Source: Sinorhizobium terangae
GTDB taxonomy: Bacteria > Pseudomonadota > Alphaproteobacteria > Rhizobiales > Rhizobiaceae
DNA length: 64,000 nt
Assembly (NCBI RefSeq): GCF_009601505.1
Contig: NZ_WITC01000036.1
Span: 186,001-250,000, forward strand
Direction: 5' to 3'
The position numbers and the translations under genes are program-made. Below, piece after piece: positions 9,432-20,733 of the stretch (position 1 is its first letter; every line of letters starts with the position of its first letter). The notes under the pieces were generated by a model that did not search any database, was not told where the DNA came from, and saw only the letters and a list, made by a program, of their open reading frames with translations.

Positions 9432-10868
9432 ATGCCCTCCAAGAGAAGTGTCGCCCAGCAAGCAGCAAAGATCAGCAAGAGTTCGAAAATTCCCGCCGCC
9501 CTGCACTCGTCCCGAGGCGTGAAGACTTGGAAGGAGGCAGTCGACTGGCTCAAGATTCGCGGTATCGAAGATATCGAATGCATCACGCCTGACCTTGCCG
9601 GCGTACCGCGCGGCAAGATGATGCCGACCTCCAAGTTCACATCGAACACCTCGCTTGCCCTTCCTTCGGCGATCTACCGTCACACGATTTCCGGCGAATA
9701 TCCCGACGAAACCGACCAGTTCCGCTATGACTCGCGCGACAGCGACATCAAGCTGCTGCCCGATCTTTCGACCCTTTCGATCGTTCCCTGGGAGACCGAC
9801 CCGACGGCGCAGGTGATCTGCGACATCGTCGGCTCGCAAGGCGAGCAGATCAATTACACGCCGCGCAACGTCTTGAAGCGCGTGGTCGACCTCTATCGCC
9901 AGAAGGGATGGAAGCCGGTCGTAGCACCCGAGATCGAGTTCTATCTGGTCGCCCAGAATGATGATCCGGACTATCCGCTGCGTCCGCCGAAGGGCCGCTC
10001 CGGCCGCTCGATTCTCGGCGGCCAAGGCTATTCCATCGCCGGCATCAACGAGTTCGACGAACTGATCGACGACATCTACCACTTCTCCGAAAAACAGGGC
10101 TTGGAGATCGACACCCTCATTCACGAAGAGGGGCCGGCGCAACTCGAAATCAACCTCAGGCACGGCGACCCGATCGAGCTTGCCGATCAGGTTTTCCTGT
10201 TCAAGCGCACGATTCGTGAAGCGGCGCTGAAGCACGGCATCTATGCGACCTTCATGGCGAAGCCGATGCAGGGCCAGCCCGGCTCGGCGATGCACATTCA
10301 CCAGTCGGTCGTCGAGATCAATACCGGCCGCAACCTCTTCTCGAATGTGGACGGGTCGCCATCGAAGGAATTCTTCTCCTTCATCGGCGGGATGCAGCAT
10401 TACGTGCCGAGGACGCTGGCGATGATGGCGCCTTATGTGAACTCCTACCGGCGGCTGACACCCGACATGTCTGCACCGGTGAACACCGCCTGGGGTTACG
10501 ACAACCGGACGACGGCGTTCCGCATCCCCGTCTCGGACGCGGCGGCTCGGCGCATCGAGAACCGCCTGCCGAGTTCGGATGCCAATCCCTATCTGGCGCT
10601 TGCGGCCTCGCTCGGCTGCGGCTATCTCGGCATCATCGAGGGCTTGCAGCCTACACCGCCGACCGAGGACACCGCCAACGAAGGCGAAATCGATCTGCCG
10701 CGCGGCCTGCTCGAGGCCGTTTCGCTGCTCGAATCGGCACCTTCGCTCGCCGACGTCTTCACGCCCGAGTTCATCGCCATCTATGCCGGCGTGAAGCGTG
10801 GTGAATTCGAGACCTTCATGCAGGTCATCAGTCCGTGGGAACGGGAATTCCTGCTTCTGAACGTCTGA
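9432..10868 (+). CDS. Glutamine synthetase-family protein, gamma-glutamylpolyamine synthetase type
   Basis: This 478-residue ATP-dependent ligase has the glutamine synthetase fold. Visible signatures are the N-terminal VKTWKEAVDWLKIRGI region, EIEFYLV, the glutamate-binding stretch HEEGPAQLEINLRHGDP, the FMAKPMQGQPGSAMHIHQS loop and the C-terminal NRLPSSDANPYLALAASL. It lacks the adenylylation-type NLY C-terminus of GlnA. The FAD oxidase 15 nt downstream makes a PuuA-PuuB-like gamma-glutamyl route for putrescine or another amine likely. The exact amine is not visible. The true start may be internal, because the first 28 residues are basic and low in complexity. Confidence 0.85.
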   Translation: MPSKRSVAQQAAKISKSSKIPAALHSSRGVKTWKEAVDWLKIRGIEDIECITPDLAGVPRGKMMPTSKFTSNTSLALPSAIYRHTISGEYPDETDQFRYDSRDSDIKLLPDLSTLSIVPWETDPTAQVICDIVGSQGEQINYTPRNVLKRVVDLYRQKGWKPVVAPEIEFYLVAQNDDPDYPLRPPKGRSGRSILGGQGYSIAGINEFDELIDDIYHFSEKQGLEIDTLIHEEGPAQLEINLRHGDPIELADQVFLFKRTIREAALKHGIYATFMAKPMQGQPGSAMHIHQSVVEINTGRNLFSNVDGSPSKEFFSFIGGMQHYVPRTLAMMAPYVNSYRRLTPDMSAPVNTAWGYDNRTTAFRIPVSDAAARRIENRLPSSDANPYLALAASLGCGYLGIIEGLQPTPPTEDTANEGEIDLPRGLLEAVSLLESAPSLADVFTPEFIAIYAGVKRGEFETFMQVISPWEREFLLLNV

Positions 10869-10883
10869 CCGAAAGGCGCCCTC

Positions 10884-12170
10884 ATGCCCTGGCAAAGCCC
10901 GATCTCGCCCGGAATTTCCTGGTATGAGGCGACGATCCCGAAGCGTCCGGCCTATCCGGTGCTGACAGGCGCGCGGAAAACCGACGTTGCTATCATCGGC
11001 GGCGGCTACACGGGCCTTCAAGCCGCCTACAATCTCGCGAAAAGCGGAACAGACGTCACCTTGATCGACGCCTGCCGTTTCGGCGATGGCGCCTCGGGCC
11101 GCAACGGCGGCCAGTTCGGCACCGGGCAGCGCGCCTGGGCGGAGGATACGGAGGAAGTGCTCGGCCACGAGCGTGCCAAGCTCCTGTTCGAGATGGCGGA
11201 GAATGCCAAGCGCTATCTGCTGGACTTCGCCGCCGAACACGGAATCGACATCGAGTTCGTGCCCGGGCAGCTTTCTGTCGGACACAAGAACAGTCTTGAG
11301 AAAGACTACCGCCGTCATGTCGAGGCGATGGTGGAGCGTTTCGGATATCCGCACCTTACCTTCATGGAACGGGACGAGACGGCAAGCCGACTTGGATCGC
11401 ATCATTATCAGTTCGGCATACGCGACACCGGCACCGGGCACATCCACCCGATGAAACTGCTCGTCGGTCTTGCAGAGCAAGCGGCCCGTGCCGGCGCCAG
11501 CCTGCACGAACAGACGAAGGCGCTGAAGATCGACAAAAAGGGCGCCGCGATCGTCATCGACACCGATCGCGGCACGATCACCGCCGACCGGGTGCTGATC
11601 GCATGCAACGCCCATATCGGCAACCTTGAGCCTGTAACCGCCAGCCACGTCATGCCGATCCGCTCGTTCATCGGCGCGACGGAGATCCTGTCCGACCATC
11701 CGGATGTACTGCCCGGCGGCGAATCGGTCGATGATTCGCGCTTCGTCGTGCGCTATTTCCGCAAATCGAAAGACGGACGGCTGCTCTTCGGCGGGCGCGA
11801 AGCCTATACGGCCGACAATCCACGCGACATTTCCAGCCACATCCGCCGCCAGATCAGCGAAATCTATCCGGCACTCGCCAATGTCGAGATCACCCACGCC
11901 TGGGGCGGTTCGGTCGGCATCACCATGCCGCGCCAGCCTTTCTGCCGCGAGGTCATGCCGGGAGTCACGAGCATCGGTGGCTATTCCGGTCACGGCGTCA
12001 TGCTGTCCAACTATTGCGGCAAGCTCTATGCTGACTTGGTCTTGGGCAAACAGACGGAGCTGGATCTTCTCAAGGCCTTGAAAATACCGGCTTTCCCAGG
12101 CGGAATGCGATTCCGCTCGGCACTCCTGTTCCTCGCGCTCAGCTGGTATGCTTTGCGCGACCGGCTCTAA
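10884..12170 (+). CDS. FAD-dependent amine oxidase, PuuB/DadA type
   Basis: This 428-residue flavoenzyme begins with a substrate-entry segment SPGISWYEATIP. The Rossmann motif IIGGGYTGLQAAYNLAKSG follows at about residues 38-56, then DGASGRNGGQFGTG. The C-terminal GGYSGHGVMLSNYCGKL stretch is also characteristic of PuuB-like gamma-glutamylputrescine oxidases. It starts 15 nt after the glutamine synthetase-like gene with an AAAGGCG ribosome site, so the two form an operon. The likely role is oxidation of a gamma-glutamylated amine with release of an aldehyde and hydrogen peroxide. The substrate is inferred. Confidence 0.86.
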   Translation: MPWQSPISPGISWYEATIPKRPAYPVLTGARKTDVAIIGGGYTGLQAAYNLAKSGTDVTLIDACRFGDGASGRNGGQFGTGQRAWAEDTEEVLGHERAKLLFEMAENAKRYLLDFAAEHGIDIEFVPGQLSVGHKNSLEKDYRRHVEAMVERFGYPHLTFMERDETASRLGSHHYQFGIRDTGTGHIHPMKLLVGLAEQAARAGASLHEQTKALKIDKKGAAIVIDTDRGTITADRVLIACNAHIGNLEPVTASHVMPIRSFIGATEILSDHPDVLPGGESVDDSRFVVRYFRKSKDGRLLFGGREAYTADNPRDISSHIRRQISEIYPALANVEITHAWGGSVGITMPRQPFCREVMPGVTSIGGYSGHGVMLSNYCGKLYADLVLGKQTELDLLKALKIPAFPGGMRFRSALLFLALSWYALRDRL

Positions 12171-12183
12171 AAAGCCGCGCGCA

Positions 12184-12201
12184 GACGCATTTTGTTGCGT
12201 C
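12184..12201 (+). terminator. Short hairpin after the oxidase gene
   Basis: GACGCA (12184-12189) pairs with TGCGTC (12196-12201) around a T-rich loop, 14 nt after the oxidase stop and upstream of zwf. Six base pairs with no clear U-tract make this a weak call. Confidence 0.35.
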
Positions 12202-12268
12202 GCACCCTAGCGTAATTAAATCGATTAGATTATACGTGCCCCTGACCTGAACGAGATCGAGATATCCC

Positions 12269-13744
12269 ATGAGCAGCCAGATCATTCCCGTCGACCCGTT
12301 TGATTATGTGGTGTTCGGGGGCACCGGCGATCTTGCGGAGCGCAAGCTTCTGCCCGCGCTCTATCACCGGCAGATCGAAGGTCAATTCAGCGAACCGACG
12401 CGGATCATCGGCGCATCACGTGCGGCACTGACCCATGAAGAATACCGCACGTTCGCGACCGACGCCTTGAGAGAGCATCTGAAACAGGGCGAATTCAACG
12501 AAGCGGAAGTGGCGAAATTCACAGCCCGACTCTACTACGTCTCGGTCGACGCCAAGTCCGACCAGGGCTGGGACGATCTGAAGAAGATCCTCGAAGAAGG
12601 AAAGGATCGCATCCGCGCCTTCTATCTCGCCGTGGGCCCGGCGATCTTCGGCGACATTTCGGAAAAGATCCGCGACAACAAGCTCATCACCAAGAACACC
12701 CGGATCGTCGTCGAAAAACCGATCGGCCGCGACCTCGCCACGGCGACGGAACTCAACGACACGATCGGCAAGGTGTTCCGCGAAGAGCAGATCTTCCGTA
12801 TCGATCACTACCTCGGCAAGGAGACGGTGCAGAACCTCATGGCCCTGCGCTTTGCCAACGCGCTTTACGAGCCGCTGTGGAACTCGGCGCATATCGACCA
12901 CGTGCAGATCACCGTTTCGGAGTCCGTCGGCCTCGAAAATCGCGCAGGCTACTACGACAAGGCGGGTGCGCTGCGCGACATGGTGCAGAACCACATTCTG
13001 CAACTCGTCTGTTTCGTCGCCATGGAAGCGCCGACCTCCATGGACGCGGAGGCCGTGCGCGACGAAAAGCTCAAGGTGCTTCGCGCGCTGAAGCCGATCA
13101 CCGCCGCCAATGTCGAGCAGGTGACGGTTCGCGGCCAGTATCGTGCCGGCGCATCCGCCGGCGGTCCGGTCAAGGGCTATCTCGAGGAACTGGAAGGCGG
13201 CGTTTCCAACACCGAAACCTTCGTCGCGATCAAGGCCGAGGTCAGCAACTGGCGCTGGGCTGGCGTGCCCTTCTATATTCGCACCGGCAAGCGCATGGCG
13301 GGCCGCATGTCGGAGATCGTCATTACCTTCAAGCAGATCCCGCACTCGATCTTCGATCACAGTGCCGGACGCATTTCGGCCAACCAGTTGATGATCCGTC
13401 TGCAGCCGAACGAAGGCGTCAAGCAGTCGCTGATGATCAAGGACCCGGGACCGGGCGGGATGCGGTTGCGCAATGTTTCGCTCGACATGAGCTTCGCGGA
13501 GGCCTTCGCCGTGCGCAACGCCGATGCTTATGAACGGCTACTGCTCGATGTCGTCCGCAACAACCAGACGCTGTTCGTGCGCCGCGACGAGGTGGAAGCC
13601 GCATGGCAATGGATCGATCCGATCCTGAAGGCATGGGAAACGACCGGGCAGCAGGTGCAGGGCTACACGGCCGGCACCTGGGGGCCGAGCCAGTCCATCG
13701 CGCTCATTGAGCGCGATGGACGCACCTGGAATGATACGATCTAG
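12269..13744 (+). CDS. zwf: Glucose-6-phosphate 1-dehydrogenase
   Basis: This 491-residue enzyme oxidises glucose-6-phosphate to 6-phosphogluconolactone with NAD(P). The N-terminal nucleotide motif is VVFGGTGDLAERKLLPALY, with the usual G6PD spacing, and VEKPIGRD lies near residue 149. The active-site signature RIDHYLGKETVQN is present at about 177-189. The length is standard. It is the first gene of zwf-pgl, with edd following after a short repeat-bearing gap, so it feeds the Entner-Doudoroff pathway that rhizobia use for hexoses. A 98-nt AT-richer leader probably holds the promoter. Confidence 0.97.
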   Translation: MSSQIIPVDPFDYVVFGGTGDLAERKLLPALYHRQIEGQFSEPTRIIGASRAALTHEEYRTFATDALREHLKQGEFNEAEVAKFTARLYYVSVDAKSDQGWDDLKKILEEGKDRIRAFYLAVGPAIFGDISEKIRDNKLITKNTRIVVEKPIGRDLATATELNDTIGKVFREEQIFRIDHYLGKETVQNLMALRFANALYEPLWNSAHIDHVQITVSESVGLENRAGYYDKAGALRDMVQNHILQLVCFVAMEAPTSMDAEAVRDEKLKVLRALKPITAANVEQVTVRGQYRAGASAGGPVKGYLEELEGGVSNTETFVAIKAEVSNWRWAGVPFYIRTGKRMAGRMSEIVITFKQIPHSIFDHSAGRISANQLMIRLQPNEGVKQSLMIKDPGPGGMRLRNVSLDMSFAEAFAVRNADAYERLLLDVVRNNQTLFVRRDEVEAAWQWIDPILKAWETTGQQVQGYTAGTWGPSQSIALIERDGRTWNDTI

Positions 13745-13753
13745 GATCGACCG

Positions 13754-14452
13754 ATGAGCGCTTCCCTGCACATATTCGAAAACGGAACGGCATTGGCGGA
13801 GGGCCTTGCGGATGCGGTCAGCGCCAAGCTCGCCGCGGCGATTGAGGCCCGCGGCGCTGCGAGCATCGCGGTCTCCGGCGGAACGACGCCGAAGGCATTC
13901 TTCCAGGCACTGTCGCGGCGCGAGATCGACTGGACCAAGGTGACCGTCACCCTTGTCGACGAGCGGTTGGTGCCGCCGGAAAACGAGCGCTCCAACCATG
14001 GGCTGGTCGCCGCCAACCTGCTGCAGAACAAGGCGGCAGCAGCAAGATTCCTGCCGCTTTACCACGCAGCAGCCACGGCCGAGGACGCCGCAGCGACGGC
14101 AAGCCGTTCGATGGCGGCGATCGGCACGCCCTTCGATGTGGTTATCCTCGGGATGGGAACGGATGGACACACCGCCTCGTTCTTTCCGGGAGGTACGCGT
14201 CTCAAAGAGGCGATCGATCCGGCGACGCCACGCGGCGTGATCACGATGGAAGCGGACGGCGCGGGCGAGACGCGCCTGACATTCACCTTTTCCAGTCTTG
14301 AGGATGCCGGGCTACTCGTCCTGCATATCGAAGGCGACGGCAAGAAGGAGGTTCTTGCCCGAGCGGAGGCGCCCGGCGACGAGGCAGAGATGCCGATCCG
14401 CGCGATGTTGCGGCGCGCAACATCGCCGCTGCAGATCTACTGGGCGCCGTAA
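13754..14452 (+). CDS. pgl: 6-phosphogluconolactonase
   Basis: The 232-residue protein matches DevB-type 6-phosphogluconolactonase, which hydrolyses the lactone made by Zwf. Family signatures are IAVSGGTTPKAFFQALS near residues 36-52, VTLVDERLVPPENERSNHGL near 65-84 and GMGTDGHTASFFPG near 133-146. It starts 9 nt after zwf and is clearly co-transcribed. Length and motif order are complete. Confidence 0.96.
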   Translation: MSASLHIFENGTALAEGLADAVSAKLAAAIEARGAASIAVSGGTTPKAFFQALSRREIDWTKVTVTLVDERLVPPENERSNHGLVAANLLQNKAAAARFLPLYHAAATAEDAAATASRSMAAIGTPFDVVILGMGTDGHTASFFPGGTRLKEAIDPATPRGVITMEADGAGETRLTFTFSSLEDAGLLVLHIEGDGKKEVLARAEAPGDEAEMPIRAMLRRATSPLQIYWAP

Positions 14453-14581
14453 CAGGGGCGAGTGCCCTTCGGGGAACCGCCGAGGTAGATGCGCCCAGAA
14501 CCAGAGCTTTCCTTGCGCGTTCTCCCGAGTGCGCAGGTCGTGTTGAGTGATTTATCCTCGCGATCGAACTGAGGCTAGATT

Positions 14582-14635
14582 ACACAACAATTCAAACTGT
14601 TACAGCCGCCGATGCGGTGTCGCACGGCCGCTGTA
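14582..14635. repeat. Palindromic repeat between pgl and edd
   Basis: An ACAATTCAAACTGT lead is followed by a palindrome with arms TACAGCCG and CGGCCGCTGTA. It is a diverged copy of the CTACAGCG family, lying between genes of one pathway, so it may affect edd expression relative to zwf-pgl. Confidence 0.65.
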
Positions 14636-14692
14636 GACCGATGACAGGATGAAGACAGGGGCCCTCCTCACGGCTCCGGAACAGGATGTATC

Positions 14693-16510
14693 ATGTCCGC
14701 CGATTCCCGCGTTGCCGCCATCACCGCCCGCATTGTCGAGCGTTCCAAACCCCAGCGCGAAGCCTATCTCGATCGCATCCGTAGTGCTGCGGCAAACGGG
14801 CCACATCGCAGCGTTCTCGGCTGCGGCAACCTTGCACATGGCTTTGCTGTCTGTTCGCCCGCCGAGAAGACGGCGCTCGCGGGTGACCGTGTCCCGAATC
14901 TCGGCATCATCACCTCCTACAACGACATGCTCTCGGCGCATCAGCCCTTTGAGACCTATCCGGCGCTGATCCGCGAGGCCGCCCGCGAGGCTGGCGGCGT
15001 GGCGCAAGTTGCCGGCGGCGTGCCGGCGATGTGCGACGGCGTCACCCAAGGCCAGCCCGGCATGGAGCTGTCGCTTTTCTCACGCGACCTCATCGCGATG
15101 GCCGCGGGCGTCGGGCTGTCGCACAACATGTTCGACGCCGCTGTCTATCTCGGCGTCTGCGACAAGATCGTGCCTGGCCTCGTGATCGCCGCATTGACAT
15201 TCGGCCACCTGCCCGCGGTCTTCGTCCCCGCCGGGCCGATGACCTCGGGCCTGCCGAATGACGAGAAGGCCAAGGTCCGCCAGCTCTTTGCCGAGGGCAA
15301 GGTCGGTCGCGACGAATTGCTCGAGGCTGAATCCAAGTCGTATCACGGCCCCGGCACCTGTACCTTCTACGGCACCGCCAACTCCAACCAGATGCTGATG
15401 GAGATCATGGGCTTCCACCTGCCTGGCGCCTCCTTCATCAATCCCGGCACGCCGCTGCGCGACGCGCTGACGAAGGAAGCAGCCAAACGGGCGCTCGCCA
15501 TCACCGCCATGGGTAACGAATTCACCCCCGCCGGCGAGATGATCGATGAACGATCGATCGTCAACGGCGTCGTTGGCCTGCACGCTACGGGCGGCTCGAC
15601 CAACCACACCATGCACCTCGTTGCCATGGCGCGGGCTGCGGGCATCCTGCTCACCTGGCAGGACATTTCCGAACTTTCCGACATCGTGCCGCTTCTGGCC
15701 CGCGTCTATCCGAACGGGCTCGCGGACGTGAACCATTTCCACGCCGCCGGCGGCATGGGCTTCCTGATCGGCCAGTTGCTCAAGAACGGATTGCTGCACG
15801 ACGACGTCCGGACGGTGTTCGGCCAGGGTCTCGACGCCTATGCCATCGACGTCAAGCTCGGCGCCAACGGCGGCGTTCACCGCGAGCCGGCGCCGCAACA
15901 GAGCGCCGATCCGAAGGTGCTGGCGACGATCGATCAACCGTTCCAGCACACCGGCGGGCTCAAGATGCTCGCCGGCAATCTCGGCAAGGCGGTCATCAAG
16001 ATTTCGGCCGTCAAGCCGGATCGCCATGTCATCGAAGCGCCCGCGAAGATCTTCCACGACCAGGCGGAGCTCAACGCCGCCTTCAAGGCGGGCAAGCTTG
16101 AGGGCGATTTTGTCGCCGTGGTCCGCTTTCAGGGTCCGAAGGCCAATGGCATGCCGGAACTGCACAAGCTGACGACCGTGCTCGGCATCCTGCAGGACCG
16201 TGGCCAGAAGGTGGCCATCCTGACCGACGGCCGCATGTCAGGCGCGTCCGGCAAGGTCCCGGCCGCCATCCATGTCACCCCGGAAGCAAAGGACGGCGGA
16301 CCGATCGCGCGCATTCAGGAAGGTGACATCATCCGTATCGACGCGATTGCCGGAACGATCGAGGTACTGGTCGAAGACATTGCGCTGAAGACGCGCGTGC
16401 CGGCCCATATCGACCTCTCCGACAACGAATTCGGCATGGGCCGCGAGCTTTTCGCGCCGTTCCGCCGCATCGCTGGCGCGGCCGATCATGGGGCTAGCGT
16501 CCTCTTCTAG
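14693..16510 (+). CDS. edd: Phosphogluconate dehydratase
   Basis: This 605-residue dehydratase converts 6-phosphogluconate to 2-keto-3-deoxy-6-phosphogluconate. It belongs to the IlvD/Edd Fe-S family. Cysteines in expected contexts are [19 protein letters not shown] and [16 protein letters not shown]. The [17 protein letters not shown] and [17 protein letters not shown] motifs are also present. The start has an AGGA ribosome site. The length agrees with Edd (about 600) rather than IlvD. It completes zwf-pgl-edd; no eda aldolase gene is in the window. Confidence 0.97.
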   Translation: MSADSRVAAITARIVERSKPQREAYLDRIRSAAANGPHRSVLGCGNLAHGFAVCSPAEKTALAGDRVPNLGIITSYNDMLSAHQPFETYPALIREAAREAGGVAQVAGGVPAMCDGVTQGQPGMELSLFSRDLIAMAAGVGLSHNMFDAAVYLGVCDKIVPGLVIAALTFGHLPAVFVPAGPMTSGLPNDEKAKVRQLFAEGKVGRDELLEAESKSYHGPGTCTFYGTANSNQMLMEIMGFHLPGASFINPGTPLRDALTKEAAKRALAITAMGNEFTPAGEMIDERSIVNGVVGLHATGGSTNHTMHLVAMARAAGILLTWQDISELSDIVPLLARVYPNGLADVNHFHAAGGMGFLIGQLLKNGLLHDDVRTVFGQGLDAYAIDVKLGANGGVHREPAPQQSADPKVLATIDQPFQHTGGLKMLAGNLGKAVIKISAVKPDRHVIEAPAKIFHDQAELNAAFKAGKLEGDFVAVVRFQGPKANGMPELHKLTTVLGILQDRGQKVAILTDGRMSGASGKVPAAIHVTPEAKDGGPIARIQEGDIIRIDAIAGTIEVLVEDIALKTRVPAHIDLSDNEFGMGRELFAPFRRIAGAADHGASVLF

Positions 16511-16708
16511 AGCGCCGTGCGTTCAAATGAACGCACCAAGGACGCTCTAGCACTTTGATTCGAGAGCATCTTATCCGCTTTCCATTTGAAAGCGGGATGC
16601 TCTACTGCATGATTCCCTAAATCGGAATCGATTTAAGGATAAAATCATGCAGCAATTCAACGTGCTACAGCGACCTTTGCGCGTCCAATTGGACGCGCGG
16701 CGCTGTAG
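16508..16708. repeat. Block of four consecutive palindromes after edd
   Basis: Four units follow one another. The first is an AGAGCG...CGCTCT hairpin (16508-16550), which overlaps the edd stop. The second is AGAGCATC...GATGCTCT with inner CCGCTTTC/GAAAGCGG (16563-16603). The third is GCATGATT...AATCATGC around TTAAATCG-like arms (16607-16650). The fourth is CTACAGCG...CGCTGTAG (16665-16708). All belong to rhizobial palindrome families seen elsewhere in the window. They may also terminate edd transcription. Confidence 0.8.
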
Positions 16709-16756
16709 TGACTCGGCGAACGTCCGGACTTGCCCACCAAATAATGGCCGCCCTCG

Positions 16757-17122
16757 CTACGGGAGCGGCCCGGGAGGCATGTCGTTTTGGCCGTCGTAAC
16801 GCTCGATCTCGAGTGTGAACACGTCCACCCCCTCGATGCAGCGGGCGTTGAGCGAAACGCGGTCGCCCGGATAGCCGCTTCGCATGATCGCGGTGCCACA
16901 GGTGGGGCAGAAGTGATGGCCTCCGTTGACATCGCGCCAGATGTAGCTCGACAGGCGGCGCTTTTCGGTGATCAGCCTGACAGCGGCGGCATCCACCTTC
17001 CAATGAAGGAAACCGGAACGCCGGCACGTCGAGCAGTTGCATTCGACCAATCGCGATAACTCAGCGTCGACCTCGAGAGAGATGTCGCCGCAATGACAGG
17101 AAAGGCGATAGGGTCGCTGCAT
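16757..17122 (-). CDS. GFA/CENP-V domain zinc protein
   Basis: The 121-residue protein carries the three cysteine motifs of the glutathione-dependent formaldehyde-activating (GFA) family: CHCG at residues 9-12, CNCSTC at 29-34 and CPTCGT at 72-77. These bind two zinc ions in the beta-fold. Members are small cytoplasmic proteins often annotated as aldehyde-detoxifying, although most have no proven activity. It stands alone between edd and the PilZ-like gene, with repeats on its 3' side, and has only a weak ribosome site. Confidence 0.85.
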   Translation of the reverse strand: MQRPYRLSCHCGDISLEVDAELSRLVECNCSTCRRSGFLHWKVDAAAVRLITEKRRLSSYIWRDVNGGHHFCPTCGTAIMRSGYPGDRVSLNARCIEGVDVFTLEIERYDGQNDMPPGPLP

Positions 17123-17240
17123 GGCGGTTCTCTGACCTGATCTACAGTCGTCACAGCTTGAGTCTCGACGACGCAGGCAACCCCGTCAAGACGGAGCGCA
17201 AATGCAGGCAAGAACGCCGGACGTGGCGCGCTTTCACTTT

Positions 17241-17639
17241 TCAGCGGTAGATATCGAGCGTGCGGTTGCGGTGGTTCGGATGCGTGCTGTAGACGAAAAT
17301 CCGGTTCAGGTCGCGATCGGTCAAAAGCCGCAGGAAGCGGGCTTCAATGATATTGTTGGCATGCACGCGCTTGAGCAGGCAGCCGATCAAGGGGATGCGT
17401 GCGCTCGGGATATCGAGATAGAAGTTCCGCGGCAGCTGGAACTGCGTCATGATGCCTATGAGGGCGCTGCTTTTGGAAAGCTTGATGATCTCGCAGCGGC
17501 GAGACGAGAGGTGCTGCATTCCTTTCTCGGTGAATTCGATGCGCGCCTCGTTGCGAGTGTCCTCCATTGGGAAGTTCGCTTCCCGATCATACATAAAGGA
17601 TTCTTCCTTGTTGAGGAAGTGCTGGGCCGCGCCGCTCAT
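17241..17639 (-). CDS. Divergent PilZ-like domain protein
   Basis: The start at 17639 (MSGAAQHFLNKEE) is preferred over upstream ATGs because AAAGG lies about 8-10 nt before it. That gives 132 residues. From about residue 42, RRCEIIKLSKSSALIGI and the following FYLDIP...GCLLKRVHANNIIEARF resemble the RxxxR - (D/N)xSxxG - beta-barrel pattern of rhizobial PilZ domains. The canonical (D/N)xSxxG is degenerate (KLSKSSA), so c-di-GMP binding is doubtful. The gene is monocistronic, next to aglK. An alternative is a PilZ-fold protein that has lost ligand binding. Confidence 0.55.
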   Translation of the reverse strand: MSGAAQHFLNKEESFMYDREANFPMEDTRNEARIEFTEKGMQHLSSRRCEIIKLSKSSALIGIMTQFQLPRNFYLDIPSARIPLIGCLLKRVHANNIIEARFLRLLTDRDLNRIFVYSTHPNHRNRTLDIYR

Positions 17640-17884
17640 AGAATTCGCCTTTCGCATTTCAATCTGCGGCGACGCTAGCCCATGAAATTTAACAGAGAGT
17701 TTGACTTGCCAAACACCTGTGGAAAACTCGCCCGGCAACGCCGGAGCGGTGCAATATGGTTAAATCCATCTAACCGAAGCGGAGGAGAAAGCGCAGCCAT
17801 TTGTCCGCTTGCGCCGATCGCCGGTGACTCCTTGAACTTGCGCATTCCGGACGGAAAACCGCGCACACTTTTCCTCATCCCGCT

Positions 17885-18973
17885 CTAGGCGCGATAGCTG
17901 CGTCCTTCGGCATCGAAGAGGTGAAGCTTTGCCTTGTCGGCGGTAAAGCGCACCTTGTCTCCACGTTTGACCTGCGGGATGCCGGGCATCTTCGCGATGA
18001 GCGGCTCGTTCTCGACCAGTCCCTCGATATAGAGCAGCGTCACTTCACCGAGCGCCTCGACGATCGAAACCGTTCCTTCGAACAGGAAATCTTCGGACTG
18101 CGTCGCCTGCAGGTCTTCCGGACGCACGCCGAAACTCGCCGTCTTTCCTTTCTCGGATGCGTCCGTGGCCATGTCGAGCGTCACCGACTTGCCGCCCGCG
18201 AGCGTCACGGTCGTCTGCGCGCCGGTGGCCGAGATCGTCGAAGGGATGATGTTCATCGCCGGCGAGCCGATGAAGCGGGCGACGAAGAGGTTCGCCGGGC
18301 GCTCATAAAGTTCGAGCGGCGCACCGACCTGCTCGATATGGCCTGCCGAAAGCACGACGATGCGGTCAGCAAGTGTCATCGCCTCCACCTGGTCGTGCGT
18401 GACATAGATCATTGTTGTATCGGCCATCTGCTCATTGAGCTTGGCGATCTCGATCCGCGTGGCGACGCGCAGGGCCGCATCGAGGTTGGAAAGCGGCTCG
18501 TCGAAGAGGAAGACCTTGGGATTTCGGCAAATCGCCCGTCCGATCGCCACGCGCTGACGCTGCCCGCCGGAGAGCGCCTTTGGCAGGCGGTCGAGATATT
18601 GGGTTAGTTGGAGGATTTCCGCCGCCGAGCGCACGCGGCGGTCGATCTCCTCCTTCGACTCCTTGGCGATCCGCATGCCGAAAGCCATGTTGTCGTAGAC
18701 CGTCATGTGCGGATAGAGCGCGTAGGACTGGAACACCATGGCGATGCCGCGCTTCGATGGCGGCACGTCGTTGACCCGGTCGCCATCGATGAACATGTCA
18801 CCGCCGGTTATCTGCTCAAGGCCGGCGATCATCCTGAGCAGCGTCGATTTCCCGCAGCCCGATGGCCCGACGAAGACGATGAACTCACCCTGTTTGATGT
18901 CGAGGTTGATGCCATGAATGACATCAACGGCCCCATAGGACTTGCGGATATCTTTAAGCAGCAGGCCTGTCAT
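17885..18973 (-). CDS. aglK: Alpha-glucoside ABC transporter, ATP-binding subunit
   Basis: This 362-residue ATPase powers alpha-glucoside import. Walker A is GPSGCGKST, the signature is LSGGQRQRVAIGRAI, Walker B is VFLFDEPLSNLDA and the switch histidine lies in YVTHDQVEAMTLADRIVVL. The C-terminal third is the TOBE/regulatory region of MalK/UgpC-type ATPases. The start at 18973 (MTGLLLKDIRKS) has a GGGGAGGG ribosome site 4-6 nt upstream, so the 10-residue longer frame to 19003 is not used. It is the last gene of aglEFGAK. Confidence 0.95.
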   Translation of the reverse strand: MTGLLLKDIRKSYGAVDVIHGINLDIKQGEFIVFVGPSGCGKSTLLRMIAGLEQITGGDMFIDGDRVNDVPPSKRGIAMVFQSYALYPHMTVYDNMAFGMRIAKESKEEIDRRVRSAAEILQLTQYLDRLPKALSGGQRQRVAIGRAICRNPKVFLFDEPLSNLDAALRVATRIEIAKLNEQMADTTMIYVTHDQVEAMTLADRIVVLSAGHIEQVGAPLELYERPANLFVARFIGSPAMNIIPSTISATGAQTTVTLAGGKSVTLDMATDASEKGKTASFGVRPEDLQATQSEDFLFEGTVSIVEALGEVTLLYIEGLVENEPLIAKMPGIPQVKRGDKVRFTADKAKLHLFDAEGRSYRA

Positions 18974-19047
18974 CGCACCCTCCCCTCGCTGTTTCTTCAT
19001 CATCCATTTTCTTCAAACGAACCGGCGTCCGCTTCGCTTGAAGATGC

Positions 19048-20703
<1,656 letters not shown>

Positions 20704-20733
20704 TCGTGTAAAAGGTCCTTGTCCTGAAATCTG

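Noticed and set aside
9396-11993. 865-residue minus-strand frame
   Set aside because: It is antisense to the glutamine synthetase-like and oxidase genes, has no recognisable domain and shows shadow composition.
16508-16708. CRISPR-like array
   Set aside because: The units are palindromes of different families without constant repeat and spacer lengths, and no cas gene is present.
17682-17888. 68-residue plus-strand frame between the PilZ-like gene and aglK
   Set aside because: No ribosome site, convergent with the aglK end, no recognisable features.
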